This document shows positions 11,401-22,184 of a DNA stretch of 64,000 bases, piece by piece (position 1 is the stretch's first letter; every line of letters begins with the position of its first letter). The stretch lies in assembly GCF_021917145.1 (NCBI RefSeq), contig NC_061082.1:16223682-16287681 (forward strand), read 5' to 3'. Origin of the DNA: Hypomesus transpacificus. Its lineage: Eukaryota; Chordata; Actinopteri; Osmeriformes; Osmeridae. The notes beneath the pieces were generated by a model. That model saw only the letters and a list, made by a program, of their open reading frames with translations. It had not been told where the DNA came from and made no database searches. The translations under genes and the position numbers were made by a program.

Positions 11401-11932
11401 GTATGCAGATACACTGCTGGTCTGTCCGACAGAAGACCTCCAGTAGCTTGTCATGACTGGAGCAGATCATCTCCTGCAGTCCAGACGTGGCTTCCACCAG
11501 CATATGATTCTTCATCTTAGGAACCTGGTAGTGGGGCTGGAGGTGAGTCTGGCAGTAGGACAACAAACACACCAGACAGGACTTGAGGGCTCTCTCATTC
11601 CCTGGCCCAGTGCAGAGGTCACAGGTCACCTCTCCTGGCCCAGCTGGACTGGTCAGCTCAGAGGGGGCGGCCTGGGCTCCTCCCCTCTCCTTCAGCTTCT
11701 CCACCACCTCAGCCAGCATGTTGTTCCTTTTCAGAGCAGGCCTCAGAGTGAAGCTCTGTCTGCACTGGGGGCAGCTGTAGATTCCCTTCTGCTCAACCTG
11801 GTCCCAGTAGCCCTCGGTACAGCTGCTACAGTAGCTGTGGCCACAGGCGAGGGTGACAGGATCCTTTAAAAGGTCCAAACAGATGGAACAGGAGAACTGG
11901 TCCTGGTCCAGCACAATTGCCTGCTGGGCCAT
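8479..11932 (-). CDS. finTRIM/TRIM25-like E3 ubiquitin ligase
   Basis: A complete six-exon gene: 11333-11932, 10361-10456, 9851-10084, 9367-9526, 9133-9192 and 8479-9005. All junctions are GT/AG and stay in frame (600+96+234+160+60+527 nt, 558 aa). Exon 1 encodes a C3HC4 RING (CSICLDLLKDPV, CGHSYC, CPQC) and two B-boxes (CDLCTGPG...; CSSHDKLLEVFC...). The 96- and 234-nt exons encode the coiled coil and are the characteristic exon sizes of fish TRIM genes. The last exon encodes PRY-SPRY (LTLDPNTAY, GRCYWEVEW). Such proteins are RING ubiquitin ligases, and many fish members act in antiviral or inflammatory signalling; the target here is unknown. The start is ATG 11930-11932 (MAQQAIVLDQDQFSC), preferred over an ATG 45 nt upstream because it fits the family N-terminus. 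It lies between zinc-finger copy 1 and a LINE graveyard. No second copy is seen in the window. Confidence 0.92.
9536..9680. repeat. GA-rich low-complexity tract in TRIM intron
   Basis: GAGAGG/GGGGA-rich sequence lies between TRIM exons 3 and 4. A similar tract at 10085-10235 follows the acceptor of the 234-nt exon. Read on the minus strand these are long polypyrimidine runs next to splice acceptors. Confidence 0.85.
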
Positions 11933-12464
11933 GCTGGAGTAGTAGTGACGGTCGCTATCTCTCACACACAAACACAAGTGGAGAGGGAGAGGGAGCGAAA
12001 GAAAGAATGATGAGTTTCGTTTCTCCAGAATAACAACTGTTGTGGGAGAAGGATTGATTTCCTGGTTCTGTCAGAGGGTGGAGTTTAGCTGGTGGTGGAG
12101 AGAAGAGAGAGATAAGCAGAGAGAGAGAGAGTGAGAGATCGATAAACAGTGAGAGGGGGGTGGAGCTGTGGGTGGAGATACATAGAGATAGAGAGAGAGT
12201 AAGACACTTCCTGTTTCCAACCAGCCTGTCTCCTCTGCTCCCAGTCAGCTCACAATGAACCCAAACACACTCTCTGTCTGAGGAGAATAAATGTCTCTTT
12301 TTCTCTGCAATCTCTCTCCCTCCATACTCTCTGTCTCACACAAGCAGTTTTCTCTTCCTCCACTCTCTCTCACATACTCACTCTCTCTCTCCCTTCTCTC
12401 CACCCCCCGAAACTCCACCCCCTGACAGAACCAGGAAATCCCTCCCTCTTCCCACAACTAAAGT
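11933..12464. promoter_or_regulatory. Upstream region of the TRIM gene with an inverted 49-bp repeat
   Basis: I see no coding sequence. Two copies of a motif (core GATTTCCTGGTTCTGTCAG) lie in inverted orientation at 12041-12089 and 12412-12460, separated by GA/CT-rich sequence. The first is about 110-160 bp upstream of the TRIM start codon. It may be a duplicated promoter element; no TATA box is evident. Confidence 0.4.
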
Positions 12465-13406
12465 CTAAAAGCCCCAAACAGGAACACTATTGTACTGCGC
12501 ATGTCTCAGGGACTGAAACAGCCCTATTTTAAAGAGCAAGTTGTGGAAAAAGTGGCTCCTGCCACACCCACGCCCCTGTTGAGGACAGGCCCCCTTGCTA
12601 TTGTCAATCTTTTGCCACGCCAGTATCATAGACCGGTAAAAAGGAGTTAGCTCCGCCAAGTCCACCTTCCCAGGAAAGGTGAGCATGTGTCTCTCATAGT
12701 TGAGCCCCCCCGCCCTCCTAAAAAAGGGTCCACGCAACACCCCTCGACCTCACTTCTGGATGCATCAGTAACCTCTGGGCAGCTTGTAACCGGAAAGCAT
12801 CGACTCGACATCTCAAATCCACCAAGCCCTGACCCCCCTCTTGCACTGGCAGGTAGAGCACTGGGGCCCGGATCCAATGCTGACCCGAAAACCCCCCCAC
12901 CAAAGTCTTCTGCAGCTCCTGAAGCAAGCCGTCCGGAGGTTCCAGTTCACTCAAAGGCCAGAGGGTGGAGGCGGCCAGATTGTTCCCAACCAACATTCTC
13001 CCCCTGAAGGACATTAGTGGCAACAACCATCTCCAGCTAGACAACTTGGCAACCACCTTGTCCACACCCCTTCCCAGTCAGCCCCTGATAAGCATTGGAC
13101 CCCAAGCACACCCCTAAAATCTACAAGCCTGCTCTGCCCTACTGAAGCCCCCGCGGCAGCCTGGGCTTCACTGATGCCCCCCATCTTCCCATGAGAAAAA
13201 GCCTAACCCTAACCCTTGCTCTTCCCCCAGTTGACCTTTGCTGAGGAGGCCCTCTCATACTGCTCTAAGTCCTTCTTCACAATCTTAGCATCCCCCTGGA
13301 TCCTAAGGAGCACACACACATCATCAGCATATGCAGACAGTGATATCACTCCCCCTTCTCCTACTCCTAGGTAGGCCAAATCCGGGCTAATCCCTCCCCC
13401 CCACAC
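12465..13406 (-). mobile_element. Tx1-like (L1 clade) LINE remnant
   Basis: Three minus-strand open pieces read in order as a decayed Tx1-type reverse transcriptase and its C-terminal part. 13209-13406 has ISLSAYADDVCVLL (the YADD catalytic motif) and YERASSAKVNWGKS. 12718-13065 has LVGNNLAASTLWPL and LYLPVQEGGQGLVDLRCRVD. 12465-12740 is the distal piece. Frameshifts and a deletion separate the pieces, so it is inactive. The left end abuts the TRIM upstream region, and the right end is cut by an L2-like LINE tail. Confidence 0.85.
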
Positions 13407-13735
13407 CTTTACATTTACATTTAAATGTATTCATTTAGCAGACGCTTTTATCCAAAGCGACTTCCAAGAGAGAGCTTTACAAAGTGCGAAGGTCACTAAT
13501 AATAACAACAAGATCAACAACAAAACATCGCGAGTAGCCAAAACATGAAGCACATATTGTGAACAACCAAAATAAGTGCCAAAGGGAAGAACCATAAGAG
13601 CATGTAGTTAAACAAGTTACAATTAAACAACATGAACCGCTATAAGTGCAAGTGTACCTGTAGAAAAACAAGCAACAATAAAAACAATTTATCACAGCGA
13701 GTACAAAAATGTTAATCGGTTACCACTAACCACAA
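13403..13735 (-). mobile_element. L2-like LINE 3' tail
   Basis: This is a second copy of the 3' untranslated region seen at 7619-7960. It begins on the plus strand with CATTTAGCAGACGCTTTTATCC and carries the same downstream segment (AAAGGGAAGAACCATAAGAG). It is inserted at the edge of the Tx1-like remnant. Confidence 0.85.
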
Positions 13736-14061
13736 GAGCAGTGTTTCTCAAACTTTTTCCGAACAAGGACCACTTAGCCAATAAATAAAAACTTGCGGAC
13801 CATCTAACTAAATAGTACATCCCCGGAACAACAGGCCTCTTACCCAGACCTTGCACCATATAATTGTTAGCAGCACATGACTTTCAAATGGATATTGTAT
13901 TTTTTTATTATGATTTCCGCTAAGAAAAAGTTTTTAGACTGCTTAATGATCTGAATGTTAATCAGTCACGGAGCCAGACATTGTAAACATTAGAGCCCAA
14001 ACCTAGGACGTATGGGTTTGATGTAATGCAAGATAGGGAATTCTACACTCAATGCGAACAT
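13736..14061. other. Intergenic, no gene seen
   Basis: This is unassigned sequence between two LINE remnants. It contains nothing I can support as coding. Confidence 0.5.
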
Positions 14062-14800
14062 TTTTGGCCATCATTTGAGCTCAGAATGGTTTTTGGAGCT
14101 TTTTGTAATATGTGCAGGGTTAAGGGAAGGTTTTTTGAGTAGAGGGGTAACTCTGGCCTGTTTGAAGGCAGAGGGAAGGGTGCCGGAGGTAAGAGAGGAG
14201 TTTAGGACATGGAAAAGACAAGTTATGATGGAGGGGGAGATGGTTTGAAAGAGAGGGTAGGGGATAGGATCAAGGGGACAGGAGGTGGGGCGATGAGAGA
14301 GAATGAGGTCAGAGATCTCTGCCTCGGACGGGGGAGAGAAAGAGTTTAGACATTTAGTTGGGTCAGTCATGGAGGGTGAGAGGGTAGGAAAGGTGGGTTT
14401 AGGGAACCGACTGCTAATGTTGGTGACTTTTTTCTCAAAGAAGGAGGAGAAGTCGTCTGCTGTCAGGGTGGAGGGAGAGGGTGGGGGAGGTAGGATAAAA
14501 AGGGTGGAGAAGGTAGAAAAAAATGTGTGGGAGTTTGAAGCAGAGGTAGAGGGTTTTAGCACCAGTTATATGAGAAGAGAAGGATTTAAGGAGGGAGTGA
14601 TAATAATCAAGGTCCAGACCGTCTTTGGACTTGCGCCATCTCCTCTCAGCCAGTGGCGGATCCAAAAAAATACTGCCACCCCAAATTTTTTTAAATGTTT
14701 TTTTTATTTTTATGCATTTAGCAGACGCTTTTATCCAAAGCGACTTCCAAGAGAGGGCTTTACAAAGGTGCATAAGTCACTGATCATAACAACGATCCTC
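14062..14800 (-). mobile_element. L2-like LINE reverse-transcriptase fragment plus a second LINE tail
   Basis: The minus-strand frame 14071-14562 encodes an N-terminal reverse-transcriptase segment of an L2-type LINE. The visible motifs are FSSFFEKKVTNISSRF, LSHRPTSCPLDPIPYPLFQ, and SAFKQARVTPLLKKPSLNP just before the catalytic core, where the copy stops. Adjacent sequence at 14700-14795 is another copy of the LINE 3' tail (GCAGACGCTTTTATCC), so two insertions are nested. Confidence 0.8.
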
Positions 14801-15510
14801 TTTGCCCTTCAGCATGTACATGTTTGCCCCTCTTTGTGCTTTGTAGATCAGATATGCCTCCACCCAAGAAGAAGAAAGGGTTTTTTCAAAAAGCAGAGTG
14901 TAAGTCAGGCTATAACTAGCCACACTAGCAGTGGTAGTGACCAGGCTTTCAAATGCAGATTCTACTGTGGAAAAGGTATTAACTGGTGATATTATATGTT
15001 ACCCAGGATAATGTTACAGCTAAGCCTAGCTTCTGTAGCTAATCTTTCAACCAAGGTTAGAAGTCTAGCCTAGGACGAATTCACAGTTGATGGACTGTCA
15101 CTGCATTGCTAGACAGGTGCTGGAAAAACCAGTTGGCAATGTGAATAAGTTAACACTGTTGGTTATTCAAATATAATGAATCATTATTTGATTATTAATG
15201 TCCAAATAACACTGTATACAATATGGTAGTAGGGTTAAACTTGCTAGCCAGCTACAAAATGAATGAACAATTTTGTATGCAGGAAAGACGGCATGAAAAC
15301 ACTCCAGATGTAGAGCAGGCTGAGGAAACAGCATCAGGGCTTCAGGTGAGGTTCTAATTAGTAAAATTGACAATTTATTTGGAGTGATCAGCATTGATGT
15401 TTGTTTTAGGATGCTCAGCCAATCATATCTATTCAAGCATGGATTATTTATTAATTATATTATTTATTAGCTCTTTAGGGATAGTACAGAACGGCATCTC
15501 GATTTGCGCT

Positions 15511-15511
<1 letters not shown>
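14801..15511 (+). other. Possible decayed gene or transposase exons
   Basis: At 14854-14899 an ATG frame reads MPPPKKKKGFFQKAE and is followed directly by a GTAAGT donor. A second exon-like piece at about 15282-15345 (ERRHENTPDVEQAEE then GTGAGG) lies 0.4 kb downstream. A lysine-rich start of this kind is seen in domesticated or hAT-type transposase genes, but I see no catalytic domain. No function is assigned. Confidence 0.25.

Positions 15512-15551
<40 letters not shown>
15512..15551. repeat. Poly-G run of about 40 bases
   Basis: This is an uninterrupted G run. It could fold as a G-quadruplex in single-stranded form, and its length is likely to be uncertain in any assembly. Confidence 0.9.
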
Positions 15552-15552
<1 letters not shown>

Positions 15553-15599
15553 GGTGTAGATGGGTGGATGGGTGGATGTCCCCACCAAGTCTGAGACCA

Positions 15600-15790
15600 A
15601 ACCTACGCCCTTGGATGCAGTTAAAGTGGTTATCAAGGGGTCGGTGGCAGTGTTAGTGGGGTGGGACGAGAAGTTGTCAATGGGAGGGAGGATGTTACAA
15701 TAGAGGAGAAATGGGAGGGGGAGGATAGGGAGCGGAGGTTGCGCCGTAAAGTTACGAGGGGAAGGGCTCTACGCTAATGTTTTAACCAAG
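15600..15790 (-). mobile_element. L2-like LINE internal fragment
   Basis: The minus strand reads as a decayed stretch like the region between endonuclease and reverse transcriptase in L2-type elements (NTATDPLITTLTASKG and nearby). Part of it (from about 15702) is also present, inverted, at 42890-42961. It therefore marks the left edge of the duplicated gene unit. Confidence 0.45.
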
Positions 15791-16029
15791 GACTACATGT
15801 GCTCCTAAATGAAAACATTTAGGAGCACACAAAGAAATTTCGGAACACAGTGATTTTCCCTTCATATGCGCTCTCAATTATAATGTGATAACCAATTAAA
15901 TGCGCTGATGAGATTGGCATGCAACCCGTGCATGTAAACGTGCGTGTATTAATAAAGCTTTACTCTTTTTATTTTGACAGCAAAGCTGATTCCTCACTGT
16001 GTGATTAGCGTGAAAGTAGCATTTACACT

Positions 16030-16082
16030 TAGTAATTTAGCATTTAGCAGACGCTCTTATCCAGAGCGACTTACAGTATAGT
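16030..16082 (-). mobile_element. V-SINE-type tail remnant
   Basis: The plus strand reads CATTTAGCAGACGCTCTTATCC followed by AGAGCGACTTACAG, the complement of the conserved 3' tail of fish V-SINEs. The same remnant lies at the equivalent place in copies 3 (about 35095-35145) and 4 (about 42615-42660). Confidence 0.75.
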
Positions 16083-16397
16083 AGTTGGATAGCCCTGGGT
16101 ACAGGACGTACAACTCACACTTTTAACAATTTCCCTACCAATTTAGCTGAAAAACTTTAGTTTATTTAAACTTACAATCGCACTTTTCTGTCGCATTGCT
16201 TTAGGAGAGACACCGCACAGTCTGGACATTATGACGCATACAGAGATTGTGACGCACTTTACCAGATGATAATAACTCATCCTAAGAAGTGAAATATGTC
16301 AGTGATGAAGGAAAATGCTTCGTATGCAACGAGTCAAGAAACTTTTCATTTTATAGAAGTGATTTCTTAATTTGTCATCCTTACCAAATGTGAAAAC

Positions 16398-19300
16398 ATG
16401 GAGGACATCTCAAAACATAAAATACTAAAATTGAGGAGTAAACAGAAGGTAAGGCTGGCCATCTTGAAGTAGCTACAACGATTCAAACACGAAAATATTT
16501 GGTTCTGTAGATTATTGAGAATCATTTCTTTATTTATTTTGAGTCTAAAAGTTGTGTTTGACACTGACCTAACCTAGTCATATTTCATAATTCCAAGTTA
16601 TATTTCTTCATCAAAAGATAACAAAAGTTCTGTTCAAGGCACCTCTCTCTCTCTTGTCGTGTTTCACTGCTAATTGTAACCTCAATTCCACCTACCGCAC
16701 CTTGTTTGTTTGTGTGCATGTGTGTTTACATGGTGTGTGTGTGTCAAGCCTGCGTGTCTCCGTGACACAACTGCATCCCAGTTGCCCCTGCCACCCTGTT
16801 GGTCAGAGCCTGGACTGAAGTTTCCTCCCCTGCAGCCCCGGGACAGGAAGTCCCCAGAACAGCAGGACCTCCTCCAGGTAAGAACAGCTGCCTGTAGAAA
16901 CTCAACACATTTGATAATATATTCATTAGGCACACTCATTTGATCCAAAATGACACGCTAATAGTATTTGCATAAAGTAGGTGCAGCAGATAATCAAGAA
17001 TCAGAAGTGTAGTGTAGTTGAACAGTATTCCAGTGGTTACAGTCAGGGAATGGCATCTGATTTTGACCAGATAGTGTAACATTAACATCAATACAATATG
17101 ATATCATTCTGATAAAAGTGTTAGTGCTTTGGAAAAACATGCCTCACCCATGTGGCACAGAATGACCAATTTAAGAGTTTAATCTGTGCCTGTGGGACTT
17201 ATCAGAGCTTCTTCTGATCGTGAGCAGTTTCACTCTATAGACCAGTAGGTTGGGAGAGGAAGTTGAGGAAGCATACAATACAAGTCTGTCGTTTTGGTGA
17301 TGAAACATCCGCCTTTGCCATTAATAATGTTGTTGCCTCCTCAATGCACTAAGGCCGGCCGCAAGACCAAGGCTGGCAGGAAGGCTGCAGGATCGGACAA
17401 AGCTGGAGGGGCTGACAAGGGACCCCAGGCAGAGTCCTGGAGGGTTGATGTGGGCACTGGAGGCTGTATGCCAGCTGCTGAACAAGGTTCACACCTGGCC
17501 TGGAAACTGGCAGGACCAGGCAGGATGGTGAGTAAAAGGCCCTCATCCCTTCACTGGGTACTACAGACACCAACTACTCCCCTCAACTCAATCTACCTCC
17601 ACGTCTCCAACAACTCTGATAACTTCTCTATCACGATGCCTTGCTAAGTGTTTGTCTTGCCTGCAGGGGATTGGTGGTGCATGTGTGAAGATGCCTCCCA
17701 TGTCCCAGACCAGCTACTGTGAGTATTGGTTTATTAATGTATCAAGAGTACAACATTCATGATTGAATGATCACTTTCTATCACACTGTAACTCTCCTCT
17801 ACATGTAGGTGTTCTTCCACCAATAAGACCGTCAGCCTCTGTGCCATTCAGCCCAGAGGAACCCAAGACCCTAAAGTGCAGGTCCACACCAGATGATGGG
17901 GAGAGAACCAACTTCTCTCTACCTCCACCTTCATCTCCACCCACATCACCTCCGTCTCCACCTCTGACTACACGCCGACCTCAGGCTCAGTCTCCACCGT
18001 CTTCTCCTCCCACCCTGGATGACCCAGTGACCCGGGAGACCACGCCCCAGCCTCTGTTTGAAGCTATTATGTCCCATTCGTAAGTGTCCCTGTTAACGTC
18101 CTCTTTAGGCTACTGCCCTGATGAACACAATGTTACAATGTGTCGTTAGTTGTCATTGTACTGTAGAGAGAGTGTGACAAATGCGTTGTTGTTCTTGTTA
18201 CAGTCAGTGGAGACTCATCAAAACGGTCCTGTTGAGAAAGGTAGATAAGATGTTTATTTTCTAACTTAATATTTTTTACTCAGCTTGACAATAACTATGT
18301 GTATCTGTACTGCGATTTAACTTCCTCCCCCTTTTTTTTACGCTGTCTTTCTCTCCTCTCTCTCCATGCCCTTTTCTCTATCTCTCTATCTTGCTGTCTC
18401 TCTCTCAGAACAAGAACATAGCTGAGCTGGAGAAGCATTTAGAGGAGATGATGGAGTGGGTTCTCCATGTGGTCAATGAGGGAGTGCTGCCCGCCATGGC
18501 CCTTTACCAGGTCCATCACATCAGCCAAGACCCGATGTCGGCCGCTTCCTCCCACAGCAACTGTGTCTCCATGTCGGCCTCTTCTCAGGGCTCAGACCAA
18601 CCGGACATCCTCCAGGGTGTTCTAAGAAGCAGGAGGAGCAGCAGCAGTACCCAGGGAGGGCTGCTGGGAAACATGGTCCAGGAAAGGGAGGAGAAGGAGG
18701 CTTGCACACCCTCGTGTCAGGAAAGCCTCCCTCTCTACACCCAGCAGAAGGAGTGCAGCTCTGCCAGCAAGGAGGAGCAGGAGGAAGAGAACCTGCAGAA
18801 GGAGGTGACCTCTCCTTTCTTCTCTAAGTCAGCCACCAGGAGCCCTAGTCCCAGGAGTGAGGCAAACAGTGTTGCTAGTTGCCACGACCTTAACCTCACT
18901 GCCCAAAAAATGCTAGACACTGTTGTGCAGATGGCACACTCGGCCTCCAGATCAGTCACTGATGACGAAGACTGCGAAAGTGACGATGGCTCCTCCGTCT
19001 CGTCCTTCGACCAGGCCGAGTATGACCTGGACCGCCTGCTGGTGTCCCAAAGCACGGGTACGAGGGTGTTGCAGGCGAGGATCGACTGCTTCTCAGAGGA
19101 GCTGATTATTCACCTATATCATCTGCTCCCGGAGACACAGATGGGACGATTTCCCTCGTCATGCCGCTGTCACTACCAGCCCAACGTCCAGTGCCTGGAA
19201 GCAAAGCAGTGCTTGGATTGGGAGCTCTTCAGTCCTCTGATGTACAACTTCCTCCACTTGGCATTCAAACAGCTGATGGAGAACTTCCTTGGCCTGGTCA

Positions 19301-22184
19301 TCTTTCTTCCGGACGAACGTGTCCCGATGAACGATCACCTCAAATGGTTGTGGAAGGAGGACAGGGCCGACTCCGACAGCAATGCATCCATAGACGACAG
19401 TGACAGCAGCGACTCGTGTCTGGACTGGTCCATCAAGTTTACGCCGGGCCCCAGCCAAGGGATTGTTGGTCGAAACATCTCACAGAGTAGGCTGCGGCCA
19501 TCTTCCTCTGCCAGCCAGGACCAGAGGGGGGCACTAGAGGCCATATCTGAGGTGTTAACCGTAAAGATGGGAGATGTCCTTCACTTTACCTGCAATGACC
19601 CAGAAAAAGCCATGGCCATAGTCAACAAAGGTAGAGACTTTTTTTACTCAATCATTATTTTGACCCCGAAGGGAATTCAGGTGTTCGGGCAACTAGTAAC
19701 ACTGTATAACTAGAGTTGTAAGTGTTACAGTACTGCTGAATGACAGTGTAGGTATAGTTAATAACTATATTATTAATGTTAGCGATCAAAGTCAATCACT
19801 GTTTAAAGAAAAGTATAGGTAATAGCTATAATAATAATAATAGGATACTTAAAAGTGTGAGTGTGTTTTGTTGTGCTAGGCCTTGATGCTGAGGCCATGG
19901 CCAGGCTGGCGGATCTCCTTCGCAGCTCCTCTTCTGAAGCCACTGACCAGGAAGGGACAACAGGAAGTCCCAACCCAGAGTTGAGTTTAGGTTTCACCAA
20001 CCAGGAAGTTTGCCAGTCGGAGAAGGCTGACATCATCATTTCCTGGTTGCCCCCAAGGCCCTCTGAGACCCCCTCCCTCCAGCCTGGGGAGGTTCTGATC
20101 CAGGAGAAGGTTTGGACAACCTCCGGGCCCAGTGCCCTGCACCACCAGACCCTGCGGGACTTCCTGCACGGGCTGATGGTACACCTAGCCCTCCAGGAGT
20201 CCCCGTCGACCACCAGCGCCCCCACCCCCTCGAAGCTAGAGGCTACTCTCCTTCAGGAAGTGGGATGGATTCTTTGGACCCAAGACGGGATCAGCCTCAC
20301 CCTGGATCACCAGCCCCAGAGCCCGTTCTTCAGTGGCACAGACGCCTTTGAGGCCATGTTGGAGGCGGGCTACGCTAAGCTGTCACTCAGCTCTAACAGT
20401 AGCAGGGCCCTGCTCCGCTCTGCTCGCCACGGAGAAGCGGGAGCCATTTGCTGCCTGGCCCAGACCATCGCCACGGTGATCTGCCGCCACGCCGAGGACT
20501 GGCGCGCTCCTGCTGTGTCGGATGTTACCGTCCGTTTTGAAACAGGTTGTGAGGGGAAGGAGAATGCTCAGGACTCTGCTGGCTTGGAAAAGGCCAATGG
20601 AAGCTCCAGCTTAAGAACAAATGTGAGGATAGATGACGGATCTGAGCTCTCTGACGATAGCTCCTCATCTGCCTCCACCTCCCGGTTCTGCCACTCCTCC
20701 TCTTCCTCCACCTCTGACTTATCCTCCTCCACCTCCCGGTTCTGCCACTCCTCCTCTTCCTCCACCTCTGACTTATCCTCCTTCACCTCTCGGTTTTGTC
20801 ACTCCTCCTCTTCCTCCACCTCGGATTTATCCTCCTCTTCGCACTCCCAAACCTCCATCAGCTCCTCCATCTCCAGGAGCTCCATGGCTTTGGACCCCTG
20901 CCCAGATGGGGACAATCTGGACCATCTAAGAAAGACCAAACCCTCCGGCCTCCAAAGATGGTTCACCTTGGTAAGCTGAAAACAACTCCACACACACTGG
21001 CACTGGGTAGACATGACCTGAACGCAGTCTAGGACAAGAAAGGGTTCAAAGTATGCATTTGAAGAATACATTATGTATGAGTAGAAAACAGTAGATGTAG
21101 TTATTTAGCAGATTTCTTTATTCAAAGCCACACACACAGAGGATTTGAACCTCTTGACATCTTGTTCCACAGCCAAATGCTCTACCACATAGCTACACCC
21201 ATCCCACCACATTAGATATATAGTTACAGTTAATGTAGTTCAGTCAAGACACTCACGTATTACATTTGAGCATTTATTGATAACCATAGACATGGAAATA
21301 GGTTTGACTTTGGCAGTGTATGTATCTAGGAGACCCAGTCCCTACCTTAGCGAGCAGCATTAGCGAGCAACATACATACATAGAATATGAGGCAGGGAGC
21401 AAATAGAGATATAATCCCCCTGATGGATAGAACATACAGACGACAAGGGGGAGAAGGGGAGGGTGGAGGTTGGCAGCAGCACAGATCATACAGCAACCGG
21501 GGGTGAGTGTGTGTGTGTATCTGCGCAGCCTTTGAATGCCGCCTAATCGGACGTAGCTCAATGGGCTTGAGCAGGCTAACACAGGTGTAGTTAATGAGTG
21601 GATGACGCCCGCTGCCAGAGTGCCATGCCTGAACTAGACTTTGCTCATTTATTTCCTGTCAACGTAATGTAAAACACTTAATAATTTTAAGGAACTATGT
21701 TTGTCTTTGGTCTCACTTCCATCCCAGATGAGAAAGAAGACCAATGCTGTCACCAAGGTCACACAGAGTGCTGCTGCCAAAGGACAGAAGAAGACTAACT
21801 CAGTTACTCCCCTCAACTGTGGAAGTGAGATCATTATATATTGTCATGATATATTGTCAGATCATTTTTGTTCACTTAGGCTTTCCCACTTAAGTTGGCT
21901 CTCCCACCATTTCACACACACACACACACACACACACGCACGCACGCACACACACACACACGCACACACACACACACACTCATACTCTTTTCAAGTAAAT
22001 GTTTAGTGCTGGTTATGTGTGACATCATCTCCTGTTGTGTGATGGTGTTCCCTGTCCATGCCCAGATCCTACCGAGTCCTCCAGCATGAAGAAACAGAAG
22101 AAGAAGTCCATTAAAGGATTCTTCCGCAGGATCTCTGCAGCTCTTTCCAAGGCGTTCTGTTGTAGCTGCGAGATTCACCAGTAG
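16398..22184 (+). CDS. Ser/Pro-rich uncharacterised protein, copy 2 (intact, 10 exons)
   Basis: I do not recognise this family. My exon model is 16398-16448, 16836-16877, 17354-17527, 17667-17718, 17809-18079, 18204-18240, 18409-19630, 19880-20970, 21728-21824 and 22066-22184. All introns are GT/AG, all phases agree, and the sum of 3156 nt gives 1051 aa. The start MEDISKHKILKLRSKQK runs straight into a GTAAGG donor; a longer exon 2 with its own ATG at 16710 is the alternative. In order, the protein has a Lys/Arg-rich N-terminus, a Pro-rich segment (exon 5), and a helical LEKHLEEMMEWVLHVV segment. Then come an acidic Ser region (TDDEDCESDDGSSVSSFD), an 18-residue repeat (three units) and a basic C-terminus ending FCCSCEIHQ, whose Cys cluster could be lipidated or bind metal. 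No signal peptide or membrane span is seen. It is followed by a convergent zinc-finger gene. Sequence identity across copies and open frames in three of four suggest it is functional. Confidence 0.8.
20668..20829 (+). repeat. 54-bp coding minisatellite, 3 units (copy 2)
   Basis: This is the same 18-residue unit as at 1130-1399, with three units. The last carries F for S at the third residue (SSFTSRF), as in all copies, so units are gained or lost in the middle of the array. Confidence 0.95.
21094..21215 (-). mobile_element. tRNA-derived SINE in intron 8 (copy 2)
   Basis: This is orthologous to the insertion at 1664-1785, with the same A and B boxes on the minus strand. Confidence 0.8.
21911..21980. 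repeat. (CA)n microsatellite, intron 9 of copy 2
   Basis: This is a CA run with CG interruptions between exons 9 and 10 of gene copy 2. Confidence 0.95.

Noticed and set aside
13201-13220. Telomere-like CCTAACCCTAACCCTT
   Set aside because: Only about two and a half units, within a decayed Tx1-like LINE. Too short to call an interstitial telomere.
16710-16943. 77-aa frame with its own ATG as the first exon of the Ser-rich gene
   Set aside because: The first part is translated GT-rich sequence without an acceptor. A better two-exon start with splice signals exists at 16398 and 16836.
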